From Streptomyces humicola (GTDB taxonomy: Bacteria > Actinomycetota > Actinomycetes > Streptomycetales > Streptomycetaceae): a stretch of DNA of 64,000 bases. The DNA lies in assembly GCF_024436035.1 (NCBI RefSeq), contig NZ_JANFNG010000019.1, forward strand, positions 59,810 through 123,809, read 5' to 3'. How positions within the stretch are numbered: position 1 is the stretch's first letter; every line of letters begins with the position of its first letter. Below, one piece after another: positions 50,874 to 58,800 of this stretch. The position numbers and the translations under genes are program-made. The notes under the pieces were generated by a model. It worked only from the letters and a program-made list of their open reading frames with translations, made no database searches and was not told the origin of the DNA.

Positions 50874-51407
50874 TCAGCCCTCGCGCTTCTCGATCACCAC
50901 GGATTCCAGGACGACGTCCTTGACCGGGCGGTCGGTGCGCGGGTTGGTCTGGGTGGCGGCGATGGCGTCGACGACGCGCTGGCTCGCCGGGTCCGTGACC
51001 TCGCCGAAGATGGTGTGCTTGTTGTTGAGCCATGCCGTCGGGGCGACCGTGATGAAGAACTGCGAGCCGTTGGTGCCGGGACCGGCGTTGGCCATGGCCA
51101 GCAGGTACGGGCGGTCGAACTGCAGGTCCGGGTGGAACTCGTCGCCGAACTCGTAGCCCGGGCCGCCGGTGCCGTTACCCAGCGGGTCGCCGCCCTGCAG
51201 CATGAAGCCCGCGATGACGCGGTGGAAGACCGTTCCGTCGTAGAGGCGGGCATTGGTCTTCTTGCCGGTCCGCGGGTCGGTCCACTCCCGTTCGCCCTGA
51301 GCGAGCTCGACGAAGTTCTTCACGGTCTTCGGCGCGTGGTTCGGCAGAAGCCGGATTGCGATGTCCCCGTTGTTGGTCTTGAGGGTGGCGTAGAGCTGCT
51401 CGGCCAC
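50874..51407 (-). CDS. ppiA: Cyclophilin-type peptidyl-prolyl cis-trans isomerase
   Basis: 177 residues from GTG 51407, with GGAAGG seven bases upstream; the frame is open further but homology begins here. Cyclophilin motifs: YDGTVFHRVIAGFMLQGGDP (active-site Arg), GPGTNGSQFFIT and WLNNKHTIFGEV. No signal peptide, so it is cytoplasmic, catalysing proline isomerisation in folding. A strong terminator follows. Confidence 0.95.
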   Translation of the reverse strand: MAEQLYATLKTNNGDIAIRLLPNHAPKTVKNFVELAQGEREWTDPRTGKKTNARLYDGTVFHRVIAGFMLQGGDPLGNGTGGPGYEFGDEFHPDLQFDRPYLLAMANAGPGTNGSQFFITVAPTAWLNNKHTIFGEVTDPASQRVVDAIAATQTNPRTDRPVKDVVLESVVIEKREG

Positions 51408-51609
51408 GACGTACCTTCCATAGACTTCATTGACGGCCACAAATCCTCCCACGGCCCGCCCCCGGCCGAGCACGCACGAGCGCCGCGCCGTCGTCGCTGT
51501 GCCCCGGATGCCCCTGCGCACATGCCGGTCCGCCCGCAAACGGGCATGATCTCATTTCGGGCGGAAAGGCGAATTCTGTACGCCCACGAGCACCGAGGAG
51601 GAGGTTCCC

Positions 51610-52338
51610 GTGACCCGCACTGAGAGCGTGCGCCACGCAGCCGCTACGACCAAGGAAAGCGTGCGTCACGCGGCGGTGGTGGCGGCACCCTATGCCGGCA
51701 CGGCCAAGGACACCGCCGTGCACTACGCCGGTGAAGCACGCCGGCGGATCGCCCCGAAGGTGTCGAGCGCCGCAGGGCAGGCCCGCGACGTGGCCCGCGC
51801 CCAGTACGACGCGTACCTGGCGGAGCGGATCGCGGACCGGATCGCGCAGGCCAAGGGCGCGGTGCCGCCGGGCGTCAGCACTTCCGCGGCGCAGACCGTC
51901 AAGCACGCCCGCGAGACGGCACGGCAGGCAGCCGAGTACGCATCGCCTCGCGTGGGCCATGCCGTCGAGACGGCACGGGCCGCTGCCGAGCCGGTGCGCG
52001 AAGAGGCCGTGGCGCGCGGCGCTGCCGCGCTCGCCGCGCTGCGCGGACAGGTCTCGGCCCGTGACATCGACAAGCTGCTGCACCGCCAGGAGCGGCGCGC
52101 GAAGTGCGGACGCTTCGCCAGGCGCCTGATGGTCCTCGGCACGCTCGCGGGCGGCGGTGTTGCCGTGTGGCGGTGGTGGAACCGCCAGGCCAACCCCGAC
52201 TGGCTGGTCGAGGCCCCGTCCCCGACGGAGGTCGCCGACCAGACGACGACGAGCGAGACCGCGGCCGACCGTGCGCATCTGAAGTCGGTCGACGGGCCGG
52301 AAGGCGAGTCCGATGAGCCCGGGCAGAATCCCGCCTGA
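51610..52338 (+). CDS. DUF5324-like protein with repeated amphipathic helices and one TM segment
   Basis: 242 residues from GTG 51610 (GAGGAGGAGG six bases upstream). The N-terminal half is Ala/Arg/His-rich with repeats of the type ESVRHAA, KHARETARQAAEYA and HAVETARAAAEPV, like LEA/apolipoprotein amphipathic helices. One transmembrane helix (LMVLGTLAGGGVAVWRWWN) follows, then an acidic tail. It may lie along the inner membrane face. DUF5324 is a remembered assignment; function unknown. It is divergent from ppiA. Confidence 0.82.
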   Translation: MTRTESVRHAAATTKESVRHAAVVAAPYAGTAKDTAVHYAGEARRRIAPKVSSAAGQARDVARAQYDAYLAERIADRIAQAKGAVPPGVSTSAAQTVKHARETARQAAEYASPRVGHAVETARAAAEPVREEAVARGAAALAALRGQVSARDIDKLLHRQERRAKCGRFARRLMVLGTLAGGGVAVWRWWNRQANPDWLVEAPSPTEVADQTTTSETAADRAHLKSVDGPEGESDEPGQNPA

Positions 52339-52567
52339 GGCTGAAGCGCCGTCAAACATCCACAGTCCACTCACGTATCGAGCACATCCGCTGCTCTCGC
52401 CGTGCGCGGCAGCCTCACGGGGCGACGCAACTCGCGCCGCCCATACCGGACATGGCACCCCATCGGTAGCAAGAGGGGACGACGAGCTTGCAACGCCCCC
52501 CGCCGGGCGTGCAAGGATCACCTCCGTCACCCGGAACGTGTGTCATCCGTACGGGAAGGTCCCCCCT

Positions 52568-53347
52568 TTGCTGCCTGCTTCGCCCGCCTTGCCTGCTGCC
52601 GACGTGCGCCCGCGCACGACGGTCGCCCGGCGCGCGCTGCACGTGCTGCTGTTCCTCGGGGGGTTCCTGACTCTTGCCTTCATCCTGGGCGGGCAGGCGC
52701 ACGCGGACACCCCGGCGTCGCCGTTCTCATCGAGCACGGCGTCGTCCACGTCCAGCAGCGCATCTCCGGCGGCGACGGCCGGCCGGACCACGGTCGAGCA
52801 CGCCGCCGCCACCCTCACCTCCCGTGCCCAGCAGGCCGGTAAGAGCCTCACGAGCGCGGTCGCCCAGGTCGGCAGCGTCACCAGGACCGTCCGGCCGCTC
52901 AGTCTTCTCCTCGGGACGGTCCAAGGCGCGGCCCAGCAGGTCGTGTCCCCCCTCGTCGACGCGGCCACCGGGCTCACCTGCCCCGGTCACGCGGCCAAGA
53001 GCGCTCCGAACGCCGTGGGCCACACGGCGGTTCGGCCGCACTCGGCAGGCCGTACCGCGCTCACCGCGCGGGTCGGCCGTACGGCCGCCACGGCACACGG
53101 CACCGCAGCGCACCACGCGCTCGCGGCGCACCAGCAGCAGGCGCCGGGCTCCCAGGCTCCGGTGCCCGCGGATCACTCCTCCGACCACCCCGTCGAGGGT
53201 GACGGAGGCTTCCACCACTCCGGTGACACGCACGCCGCGCTGCTCTCGGGCGGCGTGCGGTTCCCGCTGTGCGCGGCCGTGATCGGCACCGCGCACGGTT
53301 CGTCGCCCGTCATGCGGTCGACGAACGTCTCCGTACAGCCTGACTAG
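52568..53347 (+). CDS. Secreted low-complexity protein
   Basis: 259 residues from TTG 52568, which has GGGAAGG eight bases upstream; the frame is open from 52313 and GTG 52538 is possible. A signal peptide (RRALHVLLFLGGFLTLAFIL ... GQAHA) is followed by Ser/Thr/Ala-rich and His/Ala-rich stretches. Two Cys (TCPGHA and PLCAAV) could form a disulfide. No enzyme motif. It precedes another secreted low-complexity gene by 230 bp in the same direction, so both may serve the hyphal surface. Confidence 0.7.
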   Translation: MLPASPALPAADVRPRTTVARRALHVLLFLGGFLTLAFILGGQAHADTPASPFSSSTASSTSSSASPAATAGRTTVEHAAATLTSRAQQAGKSLTSAVAQVGSVTRTVRPLSLLLGTVQGAAQQVVSPLVDAATGLTCPGHAAKSAPNAVGHTAVRPHSAGRTALTARVGRTAATAHGTAAHHALAAHQQQAPGSQAPVPADHSSDHPVEGDGGFHHSGDTHAALLSGGVRFPLCAAVIGTAHGSSPVMRSTNVSVQPD

Positions 53348-53577
53348 GCAGGTCGCGGCAACGCCCGGTGCACGGCACGGGCGACCGACGTCGCGGCCGC
53401 GTCCATGATCCCCGCCCGCGCGTCCCGTCCCGGCTGTACGTGCTCCTTCCCGGCTGAGCCGCTCCCCCTCATCGCACGCCGTCAATTCGAGTCTGACGGC
53501 CTGATGAGCCACCAACCCTGCCCTGTCCCAGGCACGTTCAGCCACCTTCATCATTTCGCTAGGAGAAATTCCCCATC

Positions 53578-54828
53578 ATGCGTAGCAACATCAGCCGTGC
53601 GGTAGTCGTCGCAGCAGCAGCCACCGGGATCTGGGCCCTCGGCAACGCCGCCGCCAACGCGGCCACCCTCCCCTCCGTTCCCTCCACCGGCTCCACGGTC
53701 TCCACCGTCACCGGCACCCTCGGCTCCGCGACGAGCACGCTCCCCTCGCCGACCGGCGTGGTCAACGGCGTCGTCAAGAGCGTCACCGCCGTGCCGAGCA
53801 GCGCCCCCGGCATCCTCAGCACCAGCAACCTGGGCAACACCCTGCAGGGCCTGCAGCAGTCCGAGCCCGGCGTCCAGCAGACGCTGCAGGGCCTCACCGG
53901 CGGCCTCACCGGCACCGGCCAGATCGAGCAGCCGATGCTCGCCCACACCGGCAAGGCCAAGGGCAACGACAAGGGTCTCGCCGGCAGCCTGCCGGCCGGA
54001 ACCGCCACCGGCGCCCTCTCCCACGTCTCCGGCCTCATCGGCGCCGCCCACGGCCTCGCCGGCGACTTGCCGACCGGTGCCGCGACCGGCGCCCTGAGCC
54101 ACGTCGGCCACCTGCCGTCCGTTCCGTCGCTGCCGAACCCGGCCGGCGCCACCGACGTCGCCAACGGTGTGCTGGCCGCGGGCACCCGCCTCGACCTGCT
54201 GAACAAGGTCACCAAGACCCTCCCCAACGGTCTGCCGACGGGTCTGCCCGCCAACCTCCCCACCAACCTGCCGACGGGTCTGCCCGTCGCGGACCTGCCG
54301 GGCGTTCCCAGCGTTCCGAACCTGCCGACGGGTGTGCCCACCACCCTGCCTAACGTCCCGAGCCTGCCGTCGGTCCCGAGCGTCCCGAGCGTTCCGGGCC
54401 TGCCCAACCTGCCCACCGGCAGCGTGTCGTCGGTGACCAACGAGGTGCTGCCGCCGGTCGCGCAGACCGCCGTCGCCGAGCTGGTGCCCGCCGTCGCGGG
54501 CGCTGTCGACGGTGGCGACGCGCTGGCGCAGGCCGAGGTCGCCCAGGTGCAGCCGTTCGCCCACGGTGTGGTCGGCCAGGTCCGCCCGTTCGCCCAGGGC
54601 GTCGCCACCCAGGCGCAGCCGCTGGCGCAGGGCATCGCCGGCCAGGCCGAGCCGTTCGCGCAGAACGCCGTCGGCACCGCCGTCTCCGGCCTGACCGTGA
54701 CCGGTGGCCGCACCGTCACCGCGGTGAAGATCGTGGTCACCTCGCTGCCCGCCGGCACCTCCGCCGCCGGCCTGACCAGCCCGGCCGCCGTCCCCGCGAT
54801 CCCGGCGCTGCCGACCTCCGTCGCGTGA
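53578..54828 (+). CDS. Secreted repetitive Leu/Pro/Val-rich protein
   Basis: 416 residues from ATG 53578 (AGGAGA upstream). Signal peptide MRSNISRAVVVAAAATGIWA ... AANA. The mature part has no globular motif: repeats ALSHVSG/ALSHVGH (about 140-185), then a long LPTGLP, LPTNLP, VPSLPSVPS run (about 220-285), then QPFAQGVA-type repeats (about 325-375). It lacks Cys and a wall anchor; an internal LAHTG is not C-terminal. Probably an extracellular structural protein. A hairpin terminator follows. Confidence 0.82.
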   Translation: MRSNISRAVVVAAAATGIWALGNAAANAATLPSVPSTGSTVSTVTGTLGSATSTLPSPTGVVNGVVKSVTAVPSSAPGILSTSNLGNTLQGLQQSEPGVQQTLQGLTGGLTGTGQIEQPMLAHTGKAKGNDKGLAGSLPAGTATGALSHVSGLIGAAHGLAGDLPTGAATGALSHVGHLPSVPSLPNPAGATDVANGVLAAGTRLDLLNKVTKTLPNGLPTGLPANLPTNLPTGLPVADLPGVPSVPNLPTGVPTTLPNVPSLPSVPSVPSVPGLPNLPTGSVSSVTNEVLPPVAQTAVAELVPAVAGAVDGGDALAQAEVAQVQPFAHGVVGQVRPFAQGVATQAQPLAQGIAGQAEPFAQNAVGTAVSGLTVTGGRTVTAVKIVVTSLPAGTSAAGLTSPAAVPAIPALPTSVA

Positions 54829-54863
54829 CGCTGACCGCGTGACCGTACTTGGCCGATAGACCC

Positions 54864-54905
54864 GGTGGCCCGGGCCGTACCTCTCCCCGTACGGCTCGGG
54901 CCACC
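54864..54905. terminator. Bidirectional hairpin terminator
   Basis: GGTGGCCCGGGCCGTAC (54864-54880) pairs with GTACGGCTCGGGCCACC (54889-54905), one mismatch in 17, with an 8-base loop. It lies between the convergent secreted-protein gene and the uracil glycosylase. Confidence 0.85.
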
Positions 54906-54919
54906 GTCGTTGCCGGTGC

Positions 54920-55684
54920 CTACAGGCCCGCGATGCGCGCGCCCCGCCGCAGGACGTCGCGGATCATCGCCGGGGTCACCGTCTTCGTGGACACATTGCG
55001 CTGGCTGGGGTGGTAGCAGCCGAGCACCTGCAGCTCCCGCCCGCCGCCCGTCCCAGCGGGGAGCCGCACCTCGGTGCCGTGCCCGAACGCCGGACGGGGG
55101 CGGGGCAGCTGCCACCCGGCGGCGGAGAGCACCGGCATCAGCGCCTGCCAGGCGAAGCCGCCCAAGACCACCACCGCGCGCAGCGAGGGCCGCAACAGCT
55201 GCAGTTCACGGGCGAGCCACGGCCTGCAGGTGTCTCGTTCGGCCGTGGTGGGCCGGTTCTGCGGGGGCGCGCAGTGCACCGGCACGGTGATCCGTACGCC
55301 GTGCAGCACCAGGCCGTCGCCGCGATGGGTGGAGCTCGGCTGCGAGGCGAGGCCCACCTCGTACAACGCGGCGTAAAGCACGTCTCCTGACGGGTCGCCG
55401 GTGAAGATCCGCCCGGTGCGGTTTCCTCCGTGCGCAGCGGGCGCGAGACCGACGACGGCGAGCACGGCGTCCGGCGGCCCGAAGCCGGGCACCGGCCTCG
55501 CCCAGTACTCCCACTCCTGGAACGCCCTGCGCTTGACCCGGCCGGCCTCCTCGCGCCATTCCACCAGCCGTGGACAGGCCCGGCAGCAGATCACCGTCGC
55601 GTCGAGCTCGGGCACCGTGCCAAGGTGCGGCGCGCGGCGCGCCGGGAACCCCAGGTCGTCGCCTTCCGCGGCTGTACCGCTCAC
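54920..55684 (-). CDS. Uracil-DNA glycosylase, family 5 (UdgB-like)
   Basis: 254 residues from GTG 55684 (GAGGAGG upstream). Motif 1 is GLAPAAHGGNRTGRIFTGDP, the family 5 form without the usual polar Asp/Asn. Cysteines CCRACPRL, the later Cys in VHCAPPQNRP and the distal one in GCYHPSQRN fit an iron-sulfur cluster; HPSQRN is motif 2. It removes uracil and hypoxanthine from DNA. It is divergent from the GH38-like gene. Confidence 0.92.
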   Translation of the reverse strand: MSGTAAEGDDLGFPARRAPHLGTVPELDATVICCRACPRLVEWREEAGRVKRRAFQEWEYWARPVPGFGPPDAVLAVVGLAPAAHGGNRTGRIFTGDPSGDVLYAALYEVGLASQPSSTHRGDGLVLHGVRITVPVHCAPPQNRPTTAERDTCRPWLARELQLLRPSLRAVVVLGGFAWQALMPVLSAAGWQLPRPRPAFGHGTEVRLPAGTGGGRELQVLGCYHPSQRNVSTKTVTPAMIRDVLRRGARIAGL

Positions 55685-55798
55685 ACCACTGGCCTCCTCA
55701 CCAGCCCCGTTGTTCGTATTTTCATAGTTGACCGCAGAGCATTGTTTGTCGTGTTTTACGCGTTTCAATCCCTTTTGTCCTGGCATCTTGGAGCGGGC

Positions 55799-55842
55799 GG
55801 AGAAGCGAACGAAAGAACCGCTGTGGAGAAGCGAACGAAAGA
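55799..55842 (+). repeat. 18-bp direct repeat upstream of the GH38-like gene
   Basis: GGAGAAGCGAACGAAAGA at 55799-55816 recurs exactly at 55825-55842 (26-bp period), just before the start. CGAACGAAAG is like the TTTCGTTYCGTT-type half-sites of DeoR-family sugar repressors. Probable operator. Confidence 0.6.
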
Positions 55843-55853
55843 GCCGAGGTGCC

Positions 55854-58800
55854 GTGTCTGGACTGCCTGAGGACCAGCTGGAGGGATTCAGCCGACGCAG
55901 CTTCCTGTCGTCTCTGGCGATCGCGTCCGCCGCGGTGGTGGGTCTCGACGGCGGCGCGACCGCCGCGGTCCGCGAGGGGCTCGTCGTCCCGGAGGCAGTG
56001 CCCGTGCCACTGCCGTACGACCTTGACGGCGCGTCGTACAACTGGGCCCGCTCGGCGGCCAACCTCGACGGACACGGCTGGTCGTTCCCGGCCGAGCAAC
56101 TCCCCTCCGGCCGCACCCGGATCGCCGGTGTGCCCTTCGACTTCCCCGCGGACGACTCGTACGGCCCCGGCGGCGAGAACTTCACCGTCGCCAAGGGCCA
56201 GACCATCGACCTGCCACAGGCCGGATATGCGCTGCTCTACCTGATCGGCGCCGCCACCGGCGGCTCCGTCGACGCCAAGGGCGAGGTGCTCTACGCGGAT
56301 GGCGGCTCGATGACCGTGCCCGTACGGTTCTCGGACTGGGCCCAGGTGCCCGGGTTCCTGGAGGCCGTCGTGGTCGAGGCCGGCCACCGCCACAGGGCCT
56401 CGGGGGATGCCGCGCCGCGGGTGCGGCTCTTCCTCCAGACCATCCCGTTCGATCCGCAGCGGGAGGCCGTCGGCTTCCGGCTTCCCCGGGCCAAGCGGCT
56501 GAAGCTGATCGCGGCCTCCGCGCAGCCGGCGGTCCTGGGGACGGCGGTCAAGGTCACCGCGGTGGCCTCCCCGCAGGTGTTCACAGGCTCCGAGCAGGCG
56601 CCACAGCAGGTCGTGCACGTCAGCGTCGCCAACATCGGCACGCAGGCGCTCAGCTCCGACGACCCGGCGATCATCACCCTGACGGGCGAGGGGATCACCA
56701 CCCCGCACCCCGTCGTCCTTCCGGATCTCGCCCCCGGTCACCAGGAGACCGTCGAGGTGTCGGTGGCGTACGCGTCGCAGCACGAGCAGGGGACCGAGCT
56801 GCGGGCGCACGTCCACGCCACGACGCAGGACGTGACCGACACCCAGTCGGTGCGGATCACGGCGGCCGAGCCCGGCTGGACCATGTACATGGTCCCGCAC
56901 TACCACTACGACCCGGTCTGGTGGAACACCCAGGGTGCGTACACCGAGACGTGGGAGAACACCGGATTCCAGCGGCCGGGATTCACGCTGGTGAGGGCGC
57001 ATCTGGACATGGCCCGCCGCGATCCGGACTACAAGTTCGTCCTCGCCGAACTGGATTACCTCAAGCCCTTCTGGGACACGTTCCCCGAGGACCGCCCGTT
57101 GGTGCGGCGGCTGGTCGAGGAGGGGCGCCTGGAGTTCGTGGGAGGCCTGTACAACGAGCCGAACACCAACCTGACCAGCGTCGAGCTGACCATCCGCAGC
57201 GCGGTGTACGGGATGGGTTACCAGCGCGACGTGCTCGGTGGATCGCCGCGCACCGCATGGCAGTTGGACGTCTTCGGCCACGACCCGCAGTTCCCGGGGA
57301 TCATGGCCGATGCCGGTCACTCGTCGAGCTCATGGGCGCGCGGTCCCCACCACGAATGGGGGCCGAAGCAGACCGTCGGGGACAACAAGCGGATGCAGTT
57401 CCGCAGCGAGTTCGACTGGATCGCGCCGAGCGGTACGTCGCTGCTCACCAGCTACATGCCCAACCACTACTCGGCCGGCTGGCGGATGGACACCGCCAAG
57501 GACCTGCTCACCGCGGAGGCGACCGCGTACGACCTGTTCCGGGACCTGAAGTCGGTGGCCGCGACGCGCAACTGCCTGCTGCCGGTCGGCACCGACTACG
57601 CGCCGCCGAACCGGTGGGTGACGCGGGTGCACCGCTCGTGGGCGAGCAGGTACGTGTGGCCGAAGTTCGTCATCGCGGTGCCGAGCGAGTTCTTCGACGC
57701 GGTGCGCGAGGAACTGGACGCGAACCGCATCGCGCTCTCGCCGCAGACGCGGGACATGAACCCCATCTTCACCGGCAAGGACATCACGTACATCGACACC
57801 AAGCAGGCGCAGCGGGAGGCGGAGAACACGCTGCTCGCGGCGGAACGATTCGCCACCATCGCCGCCCTGCTCGGCGCCGCCTATCCGGCCCGCGCCCTGG
57901 ACAAGGCGTGGCGCCAGCTGTGCTTCGGCGCCCACCACGACGCGATCACCGGCTCCGAGTGCGACCAGGTCTACCTGGACCTGCTCGGCGGCTGGCGCGA
58001 GGCGCTGGAGCTGGGGCGCACCACGCTCGGCAACGCACAGGCTTTCATCGCCGCGCACGCCGACACCCGTGGCCCCGGCATCCCGCTGCTGGTCTTCAAC
58101 GCTATGGCCTGGCGGCGTACGGACGTTGTCCTCGCCGACATCGACTTCCCCGCGCCCGGCCCGGCCGGTATCGCTTTGCGCGACCCGAACGGGAGCAGCG
58201 TGCCCGTCCACGTCGAGCGGATCAGCCGCCACCACGACGGCACCATCGCCTCCGCCCGGCTCGCCTTCATCGCCCGGGACGTACCGGCGACCGGATACGC
58301 CACCTACCACCTCACGCACGTCGGCGCCCCGCTGCACGCACCGGCCTGGCGCCCGGCACCGGACAGACCGCTGCAGATCGAGAACGAGTACTACAGCGTC
58401 GCCGTCGACCCCGCACGCGGTGGCGTCATCAGCTCGCTGTACGACAAGACCGCACAGCGGCAGATGCTGCGCGCCGGCGGCTCCGCCAACGAACTGCTCG
58501 CCTACGACGAGTACGAGGACGGACCCGGCGCGCCCTCGGGCGGGCCCTGGGTGACCGTGCCCAAGGGCGGCCCGATCGCGTCCAGTTCGCAGCGCCCGGC
58601 GAAAGTCGCCGTGGAGCACTGCCCGATCGGCCGGCGCATCACCGTGGCGGCCGACTTCGTGCAGTGCCGCTACACGCAGGAGATCACGCTCTGGGACGGC
58701 GTGGCCCGCGTCGATCTCACCACGCGCATCGACGACTTCACGGGCGTCAACCGCCTGATGCGGGTGCGGTTCCAGCCGGACGTCGAAGGCGGCATGCCCG

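Noticed and set aside
53920..53965. LAHTG sequence in the repetitive secreted protein, a possible class E sortase signal
   Set aside because: It lies near residue 122, far from the C-terminus, with no following hydrophobic helix or charged tail.
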